A DNA stretch of 64,000 nucleotides from Aeromonas caviae (GCF_000819785.1 NZ_CDBK01000094.1:21273-85272); one strand, 5' to 3'; numbered from the stretch's first letter, positions 48,313 to 57,479 are shown. Notes: a model not told the origin generated them from the sequence alone. Numbers and translations are program-made.

Positions 48313-48633
48313 GTGAGTGACGCCACCGCCACCCTGAACGTGCCCCTGCATACCGCCACCACGGCGCCGGAGGGGCAAGCCCCCCAGGTACAGACCCTGG
48401 ACGGTGTGCTGCACCCCCATCCCGGCGAAAGCGTGCTGGAGACCCTGGAGCGCCACGGCCATCACGTGGAGTTCCAGTGCCGCAGCGGCTATTGCGGCGC
48501 CTGCCGCACCCCGCTGCTGGCGGGCAAGGTGCACTACGCCGCCGTCCCGCTCGCCTTTGTCTCCCAGGGGGAGTGCCTCCCCTGCTGCTGTCAGCCGGTG
48601 GGCGCCATCAAGCTCGATATCCGAAAGGGCTGA
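48313..48633 (+). CDS. yfaE: [2Fe-2S] ferredoxin-like protein YfaE
   Basis: YfaE supplies electrons to rebuild the diferric-tyrosyl cofactor of NrdB. The 106-residue product has the plant-type ferredoxin cysteine pattern CRSGYCGAC near residue 57 and a fourth cysteine in GECLPCC. It begins at a GTG (48313). E. coli YfaE is shorter (84); here the first about 25 residues are a variable extension, so a downstream start is possible. It is the last gene of nrdAB-yfaE and is followed by a strong terminator. Confidence 0.92.
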   Translation: MSDATATLNVPLHTATTAPEGQAPQVQTLDGVLHPHPGESVLETLERHGHHVEFQCRSGYCGACRTPLLAGKVHYAAVPLAFVSQGECLPCCCQPVGAIKLDIRKG

Positions 48634-48665
48634 CGGCCCTTGTCGCCAGATCTGCCCTGCAAACA

Positions 48666-48696
48666 AAAAGCCGCCGGATTGCTCCGGCGGCTTTTT
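48666..48696 (+). terminator. Terminator after yfaE
   Basis: AAAAGCCGCCGGA (48666-48678) and TCCGGCGGCTTTT (48683-48695) form a 13-bp stem with loop TTGC, followed by T. Confidence 0.9.
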
Positions 48697-48728
48697 TCAT
48701 GGGAATCTCCCGTCTCTTGAGAGAAATG

Positions 48729-48746
48729 AGGGGCCATGGCCCCTCT
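48729..48746 (-). terminator. Palindrome downstream of mltA, possible terminator
   Basis: GAGGGGCC-ATGGCCCCTC-type perfect palindrome, 20 bases after the mltA stop on the minus strand, followed there by ATTTCTC. Weak U run. Confidence 0.4.
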
Positions 48747-48766
48747 TACATTACAACCCGGGGGCA

Positions 48767-49918
48767 TTACAACCAGGGAGCGGCAGTCGGCCCGTGGTGC
48801 AGACCCAGCTTCCAGACCCGGCCAAAGTGCTTGTAATGACCGGCCGCGACACCGGCTTTCTCCCCCATGCCGTGGTAGAGATCGAGGTGCCCCTTCTTCA
48901 CCGCGCCCCCCACATCCAGCGCAATCAGCAGCCGCAGCTGGTGCTTGCCGGTCCAGTTGCCCTCTTTGTCCAGCAGCGGCACTTCCGCGAGGATGGGGGT
49001 ACCCATGGGCAGCAGGGTCTTGTCGGCAGCCACCGCCGCCATCGGCAAGAGCGGAATGCCGGCAGCCCCCACCACGTCATTGGTGGGACGGCGCTCGAAG
49101 AAGACATAGGAGGGGTTCTGCTCCACCAGCTCCTTCACGCTCTCTTCCGGCTGACGATTGGCCCACTCCTTGATGGCCTTCATGGACATCTGCTCCTTGG
49201 GCACTTCGCCACGGTCGATGAGCACCCGGCCAATGCTGACATAGCCGTGGCCGTTCTTGCCGCTGTAACCAAGGTACTGCAACCGGTCGTCATCGCCGTA
49301 GTGAACGAAGCCGGAACCCTGCACGTCCATCAGGAAGTTGTCGATGAGGGATTTGCTGTAGCCCAGCTCCAGCCCCCGGTTGGCCAGCGCCCCCCGGTGG
49401 ATCTCGGCCCGGCTCGGGCAGCGACCGCCGCAGTTGGGCATGGCATAGATGGGATACTTGTACTGGGCGTCCGGGCGATGGCGCACCTCCAGCACCGGCG
49501 AGTAGTAACCGGTGAAGAGCACGTTGCCCATGCGGTCGGCACCGCCAAGCTGCGCCAGGCTGATGCCGTACTGGGTGATATGGGCGGGATTGCCCCCATT
49601 GGCGACCCAGCGTGAGAGCTGACGATAGAGCTCCCCATAGCGGCTCGCCATGCGGCCGGAGCGTTCCATCACCATCCGGCTCTGGGGACCGAACTTGCTG
49701 TAATCGGCGCGGGCGCGGCTGTTGACCCGCTCTACCCGCACCAGATCCCCCGGCAGGGCGCCATCCAGATACTGCTTGCCCAGATTCTCAGGGATCTCGC
49801 AGTTCAGAAAACATCCGGATTCCACCTTCTTCTGGGGCACCTTGACCGGTTCAGGATTGCCCGCACAACCGGCCAGCCCCACCACGGCGACGGCCAACCA
49901 GTACGCATGTCTATTCAT
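48767..49918 (-). CDS. mltA: Membrane-bound lytic murein transglycosylase A
   Basis: MltA cleaves peptidoglycan glycan strands to 1,6-anhydromuropeptides. The 383-residue precursor is a lipoprotein with lipobox LAGC (Cys18). The MltA domain follows (GYYSPVLEVR, FVHYGDDDRLQYLGYSGKNG), then the 3D domain with VALDVGGAVKKGHLDLYHG, in which the Asp residues are catalytic. The length is close to E. coli MltA (365). It is a single gene on the minus strand. Confidence 0.94.
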   Translation of the reverse strand: MNRHAYWLAVAVVGLAGCAGNPEPVKVPQKKVESGCFLNCEIPENLGKQYLDGALPGDLVRVERVNSRARADYSKFGPQSRMVMERSGRMASRYGELYRQLSRWVANGGNPAHITQYGISLAQLGGADRMGNVLFTGYYSPVLEVRHRPDAQYKYPIYAMPNCGGRCPSRAEIHRGALANRGLELGYSKSLIDNFLMDVQGSGFVHYGDDDRLQYLGYSGKNGHGYVSIGRVLIDRGEVPKEQMSMKAIKEWANRQPEESVKELVEQNPSYVFFERRPTNDVVGAAGIPLLPMAAVAADKTLLPMGTPILAEVPLLDKEGNWTGKHQLRLLIALDVGGAVKKGHLDLYHGMGEKAGVAAGHYKHFGRVWKLGLHHGPTAAPWL

Positions 49919-50068
49919 ATGTCCTCATATAACACCGAGTGTCTTGCACGGCGGGGAAGATGCCAAAATTGCCCGGGGAAAGCAAACGCCTTCACGCCCC
50001 TGACGACGGATTTCTCCTGCCGTGATCTTCTGGGTTATAACAAGGTGACAAGGTGTGAGAGGTCATGG

Positions 50069-50320
50069 ATGGAACAGCTCGAAATCTTCCCGCTCCAGAG
50101 CCCCTGTGTCGGGGTCTGCGAACTGAACAACAAGGGGTATTGCAAGGGATGCCTGCGAAGTCGCGAGGAGCGTTTCAACTGGCTTGCCATGACCCCTGCC
50201 CAGCAGCAGGAGGTGATGCGCCTGTGCCGCAGCCGCAAGGCCAGGGTCGAGGCCGCTCGCCGCAAGGCGCAGGCCGCAGAGGCGGCCGATCCGCCGCCCC
50301 CGCCGGGCTGGGATTTTTAA
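50069..50320 (+). CDS. DUF1289 small cysteine protein
   Basis: This 83-residue cytosolic protein belongs to DUF1289 (E. coli YdhL type). The motif SPCVGVCELNNKGYCKGC gives four cysteines in C-x3-C ... C-x2-C, which suggests a metal or iron-sulfur site, followed by LRSREERFNWLAMTPAQQ and a basic-Pro tail (PPPPPGWDF). The function is unknown. I use the ATG at 50069, where the conserved part begins; the frame is open further upstream. Confidence 0.8.
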   Translation: MEQLEIFPLQSPCVGVCELNNKGYCKGCLRSREERFNWLAMTPAQQQEVMRLCRSRKARVEAARRKAQAAEAADPPPPPGWDF

Positions 50321-50349
50321 ATCCCACGTTGCCCCTCCCCCCAACAAGA

Positions 50350-50371
50350 AAGGCGGCCCCAGGGCCGCCTT
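50350..50371 (-). terminator. Terminator after fruA
   Basis: AAGGCGGCCC (50350-50359) and GGGCCGCCTT (50362-50371) form a 10-bp stem with a 2-base loop. On the minus strand TTTCTTG follows. It may also serve the DUF1289 gene. Confidence 0.65.
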
Positions 50372-50402
50372 GTCATTAAGAGTGTGTCACGCCGTGACGC
50401 CC

Positions 50403-52127
50403 TCAGGCGGTCGCCAGCTTGGCCTGCTCCTCGCCACGCTTGAGCATGGCGTAGGCCACCCCGGTCACCAGAGAACCGGCCGCGATCGCCAGGATGTACA
50501 TCATCACATGGCTGATGGCGTTCGGGATGAAGAGCACGAACAGACCACCATGGGGTGCCACCAGCTCGCAGCCGAACAGCATGGAGAGCGCACCGGTCAG
50601 GGCGCCGCCCGCCATGCAGGCCGGGATGACGCGCATGGGATCCTTGGCGGCAAACGGGATGGCCCCCTCGGAGATGAAGCACAGACCCAGCACGAAGGAG
50701 GCCTTGCCCGCTTCCTGCTCCGCCTTGATGAACTTTCTGCTGGCCAGGAAGGTCGCGATCCCCATCCCCAGTGCAGGCACCATGCCGGCGGCCATGACCG
50801 CTGCCATGGGGGCATAGGTCTTGGAGGCGAGCAGGCCGACACCGAAAGCATAAGCCGCCTTGTTGACCGGGCCACCCATGTCGAAGCACATCATGGCGCC
50901 GATGATGACACCCAGCAGCACGGCGTTGGCAGAGCCCATGTTGTTGAGGAACTCGGTCATGGCGTTCATGATGCCCGCCACCGGGCCACCCACCACGTAG
51001 ATCATCACCAGACCGGTGAACAAGCTGGCAAAGAGCGGAATGATGAGGATGGGCTTGAGGGCTTCCAGGGTGACCGGCAGGCGCACCTTGTCGCTCAGGA
51101 ACTTGGCGCTGTAACCGGCGAGGAAGCCGCCGACGATGCCGCCAAGGAAACCGGCGCCGAGCGAGCTTGCCAGCATACCGGCGATCATGCCGGGCGCCAG
51201 ACCCGGACGGTCGGCGATGGAGTAGGCGATGTAGCCTGCCAGCACCGGGATCATCAGGGCGAAGGCGGAGCCGCCACCGATCTTCATCAGGGCCGCGGCC
51301 AGCGTCCCCTCTTCCTTGAACGCTTCAATGCCGAAGATGAAGGAGAGCGCGATGATAAGGCCCCCCGCCACCACCATGGGCAGCATGAAGGAGACGCCGG
51401 TCAGCAGGTGCTTGTAGGGGCCCGCCTTTTCCTCTTTCTTGACCGCGGCCGCGCCGCTGTGGCGATAGACCTTCGCCTCGGTCCAGGCCTTGTCGAGCTC
51501 GGCCCGGGTTTTCTTCAGGGCAGCCCCCGTGCTGGTGCGATAGACGGGCTTGCCGTCAAAGCGCGCCATGTCCACCTCGATGTCGGTGGCGAGGAACACC
51601 AGATCGGCGGCGGCAATCTCGTCCGCCGTCAAGGCATTCTGGGCACCGACCGAGCCCTGGGTTTCGACGCGGATCTGGTGACCCAGCTGCTTGGCCATGG
51701 TCTCCAGGGCCTCGGCCGACATGAAGGTGTGGGCCACCCCGGTCGGGCAGGCCGTCACCGCCACGATGCGCTTGGCACCGCTGGCCGGTTTGGCAACCAC
51801 AGGTGCCGCCTCATGGCGATAGACGCTGGCACCGCTTCGCGCGGCGTCCAGCAGGGCTGCGGGATCCTGGAGCGCCAGATCCATGTCGCCCCGATAGAGC
51901 GACTTGCCGTCATAGGCGGCGAGATCCACCGGTGCGCTGGCAACGACCAGCACCAGGTCGGCGGCGGCAATCTGCTCTTTCGAGGGAACCTGACGGGGCT
52001 GCACGCTGGAGTCGACGTCGAGGGTGAGCTCCCAGCCAGCCAGTTTGGCCTGCTGTTCTATCCGTTTTGCAGCGAGAAAGCTGGTGGCAATGCCCGCCGG
52101 GCAAGCCGTAACCAGAATTGCTTTCAT
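50403..52127 (-). CDS. fruA: Fructose PTS permease, EIIB'BC
   Basis: FruA imports and phosphorylates fructose to fructose 1-phosphate. The 574-residue protein has two IIB domains (about 1-100 and 120-220) and a membrane IIC domain (about 235-560) with about nine helices. The IIB phosphocysteine lies in TACPTGVAHTFMSAE; the first IIB-like domain has a related TACPAGIATSF. The IIC domain contains FDMGGPVNKAAYAFG. Its start overlaps the fruK stop. Last gene of fruBKA. Confidence 0.96.
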   Translation of the reverse strand: MKAILVTACPAGIATSFLAAKRIEQQAKLAGWELTLDVDSSVQPRQVPSKEQIAAADLVLVVASAPVDLAAYDGKSLYRGDMDLALQDPAALLDAARSGASVYRHEAAPVVAKPASGAKRIVAVTACPTGVAHTFMSAEALETMAKQLGHQIRVETQGSVGAQNALTADEIAAADLVFLATDIEVDMARFDGKPVYRTSTGAALKKTRAELDKAWTEAKVYRHSGAAAVKKEEKAGPYKHLLTGVSFMLPMVVAGGLIIALSFIFGIEAFKEEGTLAAALMKIGGGSAFALMIPVLAGYIAYSIADRPGLAPGMIAGMLASSLGAGFLGGIVGGFLAGYSAKFLSDKVRLPVTLEALKPILIIPLFASLFTGLVMIYVVGGPVAGIMNAMTEFLNNMGSANAVLLGVIIGAMMCFDMGGPVNKAAYAFGVGLLASKTYAPMAAVMAAGMVPALGMGIATFLASRKFIKAEQEAGKASFVLGLCFISEGAIPFAAKDPMRVIPACMAGGALTGALSMLFGCELVAPHGGLFVLFIPNAISHVMMYILAIAAGSLVTGVAYAMLKRGEEQAKLATA

Positions 52128-53113
52128 TGGGCATCTCCTGAATTAGCCATCAAATGGGGTTGGGGTTGAGTCGGTGCCAGATCATCCAGACGCTGTACGC
52201 GCACCTGCTCGAGTAACGGTTTGAGCACATTGATATCGTTGAAGCCGACCGCGACCTGGCTCACCGCCAGTGCCGAGACGGCGGTGGCCAGACGCAGGGT
52301 CTGCTCCGGCGTCCAGTCCAGGCTCATGCCATGGACCAGGCCCGCCACCAGGGAGTCGCCGGCACCCACGGTGCTGACCACCTCCATGCGCGGCGGAATC
52401 GCCTGCCAGGTGGCATCCGGTGCAAACCAGATGAGGCCGTCGGCACCATTGGAGATCACCACGTTGGGGATCCCGCTTGCCTGCAGCGCGCGGGCGCACT
52501 CGGCCTGCTCGCTCAGGGTCTTCACGGGGCGACCCGCCCACTGGCTCAGCTCTTCCAGGTTGGGTTTGACCAGGGTCGGCGCCGCCTTGATCCCTTCACT
52601 CAACGCCGCACCGCTGCAATCGAAGATCACCTGCTTGCCCTTGGCCTTGAGCAGGCGAATGAGGCGCGCGCAGTAATCGGGGGCCACCCCTTTGGGCAGG
52701 CTGCCCGCCAGCACGAACCAGTCGGAGTGGGGAGCCAGTCGCTCCAGCGCCGCCTCCAGGGCGCTGACATCGCCCTCCTGCACGGCGAGTCCCGGCAGAT
52801 TGAGATCGGTCACCCGGCCGGATTGTTCGGAGATCTTGACGTTGATCCGGGTGTCGCCCGCCACGCGCACGAAGTGATCGGCAAGGGCACGTTCCTCGAA
52901 CAGGGAGACGAAGCTCTGCTGGTTGCCCTCACCGAGCCAGCCGGTCAGGCCTACGTCACGGCCGAGATCTTTCAAGACCATGGCGACGTTGATCCCCTTG
53001 CCCGCTGCGCGCAAGTTGGCCTCGCTCACCAGATTGACCTCGCCAAGGTGCATGGCCTCCAGACGGGTGGTGAGATCGAGCGCGGGATTGAGGGTGATGG
53101 TGACGATGTCCAT
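52124..53113 (-). CDS. fruK: 1-phosphofructokinase
   Basis: FruK phosphorylates fructose 1-phosphate to fructose 1,6-bisphosphate. The 329-residue protein is a PfkB-family kinase that starts MDIVTITLNPALDLTTRLE, the FruK-specific N-terminus, and carries AAGKGINVAMVLKDLG, FDCSGAAL and the catalytic VSTVGAGDSLVAGLVHG. I use the ATG at 53113, which overlaps the fruB stop; a longer frame is not conserved. It lies between fruB and fruA with overlaps on both sides, showing tight coupling. Confidence 0.96.
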   Translation of the reverse strand: MDIVTITLNPALDLTTRLEAMHLGEVNLVSEANLRAAGKGINVAMVLKDLGRDVGLTGWLGEGNQQSFVSLFEERALADHFVRVAGDTRINVKISEQSGRVTDLNLPGLAVQEGDVSALEAALERLAPHSDWFVLAGSLPKGVAPDYCARLIRLLKAKGKQVIFDCSGAALSEGIKAAPTLVKPNLEELSQWAGRPVKTLSEQAECARALQASGIPNVVISNGADGLIWFAPDATWQAIPPRMEVVSTVGAGDSLVAGLVHGMSLDWTPEQTLRLATAVSALAVSQVAVGFNDINVLKPLLEQVRVQRLDDLAPTQPQPHLMANSGDAQ

Positions 53114-54213
53114 CAGTGCGCCCCCTCGCCCAAGCCGGCGGCAATGGCTTCGCCAATGCCCTTGAGGGCTGCTTCGGCATCCGCTCCTTCGGCGCGAAAC
53201 GCCAGACGATGACCGCACTTGACCCCAAGCCCGATCACCTTCATCAGGCTCTTGGCAGAGACGGCTTCACCGCTGCCATCGAGGTTGGCGACGCGGATGT
53301 CGGATTCATACTCCTTGGCCACCTTGACCAGCATGGCGCCCGGACGGGCATGCAGACCGTGGGGGTTGATGATGGTGAAGGTCTCGGACAGCCCGCTCGC
53401 CGGACCCGCCTGCAACATGGCCAGACCGTCGCTGCCAGAAAGGGTGGCCAGCTGGCCGGCTGCGGCCAGCTTGGCCAGATTCTCGAGTTGCGGCAGATGG
53501 CCGCTATCTGCGGCACACAGCAGTAGCAGGGCGCTGACCGGCAATTCACCGACGTTCAGCGGGGTGCTCGGGGTGGCCAGCACCCAACCGGTCTGGGCCG
53601 CTTGCGCACGGGCCAGCCAGATGCCCTCCCCCAGGTGAACAGGCTGGCTGGCCAGGAGGGCGCTCACCATGGCGGCGTCTCCCCAGCCTGCGGATTTGGC
53701 GCGGGCCGCAGCCCCCAGCAGCAACTGGTCCTGGTCGTCGGCCGGGAAGTCCGCCAGGGTCAGGTATTGCACCTCTTTGGCGCCAGTCGCGCCAGTCAGG
53801 ATATTGATGATGGTCTCTTCGTCGGTCGCCCCCTTGAGCTGGGCTGCGGCCTGCTCGTCACCCAGCACGTGGGTGAGCTGGCGCAAGATCCCCAGGTGCT
53901 CGTCGGACTTGGCGGCGATGCCGATGGCGACGTAGGCAATCTGCCCCTCGTCCCACTCGATGCCGTGGGGGAACTGGGCCACCATGACACCGGTGCTCTT
54001 CACCAGATGACGGGTGTCCGTGGTGCCGTGGGGAATGGCGATACCGCTGCCAAGATAGGTGGCGTGCTGCGCTTCCCGCGCCAGCATGCCGTCCACGTAA
54101 CCTGCTTCAACCAGACCGGCGTCGGTCAGTTTGCTTGCCAGCAGGGCGATGGCGTCCGCCTTGGTCGTCACCGATTGTCCCAGCAGGATTTGCTGTCGCG
54201 CCAACTTCAACAT
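53113..54213 (-). CDS. fruB: Fructose PTS EIIA/HPr fusion (FPr)
   Basis: FruB passes phosphate from EI to FruA. The 366-residue protein has an EIIA domain (about 1-145) with the phosphohistidine in IAIPHGTTD, a middle domain (about 155-265), and a C-terminal HPr domain (about 275-360) with NPHGLHARPGAMLV and the conserved Ser region SAKSLMKVIGLGV. The order equals that of E. coli FruB. It is the first gene of fruBKA, divergent from cra, with two Cra operators between. Confidence 0.96.
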   Translation of the reverse strand: MLKLARQQILLGQSVTTKADAIALLASKLTDAGLVEAGYVDGMLAREAQHATYLGSGIAIPHGTTDTRHLVKSTGVMVAQFPHGIEWDEGQIAYVAIGIAAKSDEHLGILRQLTHVLGDEQAAAQLKGATDEETIINILTGATGAKEVQYLTLADFPADDQDQLLLGAAARAKSAGWGDAAMVSALLASQPVHLGEGIWLARAQAAQTGWVLATPSTPLNVGELPVSALLLLCAADSGHLPQLENLAKLAAAGQLATLSGSDGLAMLQAGPASGLSETFTIINPHGLHARPGAMLVKVAKEYESDIRVANLDGSGEAVSAKSLMKVIGLGVKCGHRLAFRAEGADAEAALKGIGEAIAAGLGEGAH

Positions 54214-54370
54214 AGAGATTCTCCATCAGGTCCGGCTTCACCTCGCGGCGTACCGGCTCAACTCAACTCGATTTTCGGGTAACTTGCCTGCTGACAATAG
54301 ACGGTGATCTCTCGCTTTGGTGAGCCGGAACCCATTTCCAAGTGCAGATAATCATCCGTTACTGACAAGC

Positions 54371-54407
54371 TGAATCGTTTCACTTACACTCAGACTGAAT
54401 CGTTTCA
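54371..54407 (+). promoter_or_regulatory. Two Cra (FruR) operators between fruB and cra
   Basis: Two identical palindromic cores TGAATCGTTTCA lie at 54371-54382 and 54396-54407, 25 bases centre to centre. They match the Cra consensus TGAAWCG-NTTCA. A weaker half-like element with CGTTTCA lies near 54437. Confidence 0.85.
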
Positions 54408-54520
54408 GCGCATTGTTCAAGATCCCGCAGAAAGTACGTTTCAATGATATGATCCCGCGCACACTTTTCGGCGCCCCAACCAGGAACCGGCGCGGGCCTT
54501 GCAACTCAAACAGAGCCAAC

Positions 54521-55507
54521 ATGATGAAACTGGATGAAATCGCCGCGCTGGCCGGTGTCTCTCGCACCACCGCCAGCTATGTGATCAATGGCAAGGCCGA
54601 TCAATACCGCATCAGCCAGGCAACCCGCGACAAGGTGATGGCCGTGGTCCATGCCCACAACTATCAGCCGGACAGCCGCGCCGCTTCCCTGCGCGGCGGC
54701 CAGACCCGCACCCTCGGCTTCATCCTGCCCGACCTCGAAAACGCCAGTTACGCCAAGCTCGCCAAGCGCCTGGAGCAAGGGGCCCGCACCCAGGGATATC
54801 AGTTGCTCATCGTCTGCTCGGAGGACGATCCGGACACCGAAAAGGAGCTGGCCCGGATGCTGGTGAGCCGCCATGTGGACGCGCTCCTGGTGGCAAGCTG
54901 CCTCCCCCCGGCGGATCCATTCTACCTGGAGCAGCAGTCCAGGGGCGTGCAGATCCTCGCCATCGACCGTGCCATGGCCACCGAGCACTTCGTCACCGTG
55001 GCGAGTGAAAACCAGAAGGCGAGCCTGGACCTCACCGCCTCCCTGCTCACCCCGGCCATCGGTCATATCGCCTTGATCACCGCGCTGCCGGAACTGACGA
55101 TCAGCCAGGAGCGAAAAGCGGGCTTCGAGCAGGCCATTGCCAGTCACAGTGCGACCCGCCACCTGTGTGAAGGGGCCCACTTCTCGCGCACAGAAGGGTA
55201 TCGCCTGATCAAGACGCTCCATCAGCAGCTCGGCCAACTGCCCGAGGCGCTGATCACCACCTCCTACATCCTGATGGAGGGGGTGCTCGACTACCTGCTG
55301 GAGCAGGAGGCCGACATGAGCCAGCTCGCCATGGCTACCTTCGGGGATGACCGCCTGCTCGATTTCCTCCCCTTTGGCATCAACTCCCTGCCCCAGCAGC
55401 ACGACGCCCTGGCAAGCCAGGCCCTGACGCTGGCCCTCAAGGCGGTCAATGGCGACTACCAGAGCGGCCTGCACTATGTGAGCCGTACCCTCAAACGCCG
55501 CCGCTGA
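54521..55507 (+). CDS. cra: Catabolite repressor/activator Cra (FruR)
   Basis: Cra is a LacI-family regulator that senses fructose 1-phosphate and controls fructose use and carbon flow. The 328-residue protein begins MMKLDEIAALAGVSRTTASY, almost identical to E. coli Cra in the helix-turn-helix and hinge (YVINGKADQYRIS). The sensor domain includes PDLENASYAKLAKRLE and LLVASCLPP, both characteristic of Cra. The start is at the ATG pair 54521/54524. It is divergent from fruBKA, so both probably share the two operators upstream. Confidence 0.93.
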   Translation: MMKLDEIAALAGVSRTTASYVINGKADQYRISQATRDKVMAVVHAHNYQPDSRAASLRGGQTRTLGFILPDLENASYAKLAKRLEQGARTQGYQLLIVCSEDDPDTEKELARMLVSRHVDALLVASCLPPADPFYLEQQSRGVQILAIDRAMATEHFVTVASENQKASLDLTASLLTPAIGHIALITALPELTISQERKAGFEQAIASHSATRHLCEGAHFSRTEGYRLIKTLHQQLGQLPEALITTSYILMEGVLDYLLEQEADMSQLAMATFGDDRLLDFLPFGINSLPQQHDALASQALTLALKAVNGDYQSGLHYVSRTLKRRR

Positions 55508-56120
55508 CCCGGCAACGACGCACCACCCCGGGGGCGGCCCGCAGTGCCAGCCCCTGAGCCTCCTCCCCCACACCTGCTTGTGTTCTCCCCTGTTGTCTCA
55601 GCTTTTGCCCTTCGCCTTCTGGCTTTGAGGTGATCTGCCGGGCGGCAACCCCGCGCCAGGGCACGTTTATCGGCGCCTCGGCTCGCTATAAGTGAAAATG
55701 ATGGCTTTTGGGAGTATGACCCGATGTTTGCTTATATCGGGCCAGTCGCACCACCAGGGCCCCGTGTTACCCTCTGCAAGCCCTGTTGCCGCCAACGCGG
55801 GCGCTCTTGATGTCGACCCGCAACGCAGCCTGACGGGCGGCCTCCCCTTGAGGGGCGCATTTTTTCGGCGCATGGCGCAATGTGTCACTTTTTATTGCCA
55901 CCCTTCGGCTTGCCACAGCACAAAATCCGCTTTTAAGGGGTTGTTTCCGCCATTTCAATCCGCTAACTTGGCAACCAATTTTTACAACTGACAGGTTTCA
56001 GGTACAGATGTATCCACACCGATATTGCTAGCCTCCGGCTTTTCCCCGGAGGCGTCCCCCGACACAGCCAACTGGCTCTCTCTTGTTTGCAACAGCGCCC
56101 CTCACTTTCGGATGGATGAC
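55508..56120. other. Gene-free region between cra and the aromatic permease
   Basis: A 613-base stretch with no ORF that has a ribosome binding site or a recognisable product. Features seen: a possible hairpin CCCCTTGAGGGG near 55843-55854 followed by a T run, a candidate TyrR box (55969-55986), and a GC hairpin (GCCTCCGG/CCGGAGGC, about 56030-56052) in the permease leader. A small RNA ending at the first hairpin is possible but not supported further. Confidence 0.4.
55969..55986 (+). promoter_or_regulatory. Candidate TyrR box before the permease gene
   Basis: TGGCAA-CCAATT-TTTACA matches TGTAAA-N6-TTTACA at 10 of 12 bases, including a perfect right half. The following gene encodes a TyrP-type permease, a known TyrR target in E. 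coli. Confidence 0.4.
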
Positions 56121-57314
56121 ATGAATACCAAGACCCTGGGTTGTACCCTGTTGATTGCCGGCACCACCATAGGCGCCGGCATGCTGGCCCTGCCGCTGGC
56201 CTCCTCGTCCCTGGGCGGCCCCGCCACCCTGATGCTGATGATCGGCCTCTGGGCCCTGATGGCCTTCACCGCCATGCTGCAGGTGGAAGCCAGCCTCAGC
56301 ACCGGCAAGTGGTACCTGCACCAGCTGGCGGATCACCTGCTCGGCCCCTGGGGCAAGGGCATCGCCTCCTTCTGCATCCTGATGCTGTTCTACGCCCTGG
56401 CCTCCGCCTACATCAGCGGCGGCAGCAGCCTGCTGGCCCAGGCACTGGCCGATGCCGGCCTTCCCCTCGGCCAGGAGCAGGCGGCCTGGGTCTTTACCCT
56501 GCTGTTTGGCGGCATGGTGTGCGTCGGCACCAGGCCGGTGGATTACCTCAACCGCCTGATGTTCACCGTGAAGCTGGTGATCATGGTGGCGGTGCTGGCG
56601 CTGCTGCTGCCCCGCGCCCAGGGGCAGCACCTGCTCTCCATGCCCCTCGGGGAAGGCTTGCTGCTGGCGGGTCTGCCGGTCATCTTCACCTCCTTCGGCT
56701 TCCACGGCTCCATCCCGAGCGTCATGCTCTACCTCGGGGACAACCCCAGGCAGTTGCGCCGGGTCTTCGTGTGGGGCTCCGCCTTGCCGCTCGTGCTCTA
56801 CGTGCTGTGGCAGATCGCCATCCTGGGGCTGCTGGGTCAGCAATCCCTGATCCAGACCGGCGGCGCCCTGGACAGCCTGCTGGCCAACGTCGGCGGCCTG
56901 GTGAGCTGGCCCGCCTTCAACCAGGCGATGCATCTGTTTGCGGATCTCGCGCTCGCCACCTCCTTCCTCGGGGTGACCCTGGGACTGTTCGACTTCATGG
57001 CCAAGGTGACCCGTCGCAAGGACAACTGGCAGGGCCGCACCCAGACCGGCCTCATCACCTTCGTGCCGCCCCTGCTGTTCGCCCTCTACTTCCCGCAAGG
57101 CTTCATCATGGCGCTGGGTTACGCCGCCATTGCGCTGGCGGTGCTGGCGGTGCTGCTGCCGGTGGCCCTGGTGTGGCAGAGCCGCAAGCAGGCCGAGGCG
57201 CACCACTACCGCGCCCCGGGTGGCGTGCTGGCTCTGGGTCTGGCCGGTGCCATGGGGGTACTCATCGTCGGAGTGCAGGTCAGCGTCAGCATGGGGCTGC
57301 TGCCCGCCCTCTGA
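56121..57314 (+). CDS. tyrP: Tyrosine/aromatic amino acid permease (TyrP family)
   Basis: This HAAAP-family symporter probably imports tyrosine. The 397-residue protein (E. coli TyrP 403) starts MNTKTLGCTLLIAGTTIGAG and has about eleven transmembrane helices. The N-terminal GTTIGAGMLALPLA and the mid-protein VIFTSFGFHGSIPS are diagnostic and nearly identical to TyrP, as is HLFADLALATSFLGVTLGL. An in-frame ATG at 56112 is an alternative start. A tryptophan permease role (Mtr) is less likely from these motifs. Confidence 0.88.
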   Translation: MNTKTLGCTLLIAGTTIGAGMLALPLASSSLGGPATLMLMIGLWALMAFTAMLQVEASLSTGKWYLHQLADHLLGPWGKGIASFCILMLFYALASAYISGGSSLLAQALADAGLPLGQEQAAWVFTLLFGGMVCVGTRPVDYLNRLMFTVKLVIMVAVLALLLPRAQGQHLLSMPLGEGLLLAGLPVIFTSFGFHGSIPSVMLYLGDNPRQLRRVFVWGSALPLVLYVLWQIAILGLLGQQSLIQTGGALDSLLANVGGLVSWPAFNQAMHLFADLALATSFLGVTLGLFDFMAKVTRRKDNWQGRTQTGLITFVPPLLFALYFPQGFIMALGYAAIALAVLAVLLPVALVWQSRKQAEAHHYRAPGGVLALGLAGAMGVLIVGVQVSVSMGLLPAL

Positions 57315-57349
57315 TCTCCCCGGCCCGACAAACAGAAACGCCGCAAAGA

Positions 57350-57384
57350 GACACGCCCCGCCAACCCAGTTGGCGGGGCGTGTC
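57350..57384 (+). terminator. Long perfect hairpin after tyrP
   Basis: A 15-bp perfect stem (57350-57364 with 57370-57384) around loop CCCAG. No T run follows, so it may act as a barrier to 3' exonucleases as well as a weak terminator. Confidence 0.6.
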
Positions 57385-57459
57385 ATTGGCACGGGCTCAC
57401 TTGGCCGACCCGCGCCCCTCCTCGCGAAGCCCATCCAACAATGAACATTTGAGCGCAAC

Positions 57460-57479
57460 CATGTATAGATATGTACATG
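57460..57479 (+). promoter_or_regulatory. Inverted repeat, candidate operator of the Xre/RES pair
   Basis: CATGTA (57460-57465) and TACATG (57474-57479) are a perfect inverted repeat with 8-base spacing. It lies about 80 bases before the antitoxin start, a normal place for autoregulation by the antitoxin. Confidence 0.5.

Noticed and set aside
50370..52169. 599-codon plus-strand frame over fruA
   Set aside because: Shadow of fruA, low-complexity composition and no ribosome binding site.
55692..55991. 99-codon plus-strand frame between cra and tyrP
   Set aside because: No ribosome binding site, no recognisable pattern, crosses a hairpin with a T run.
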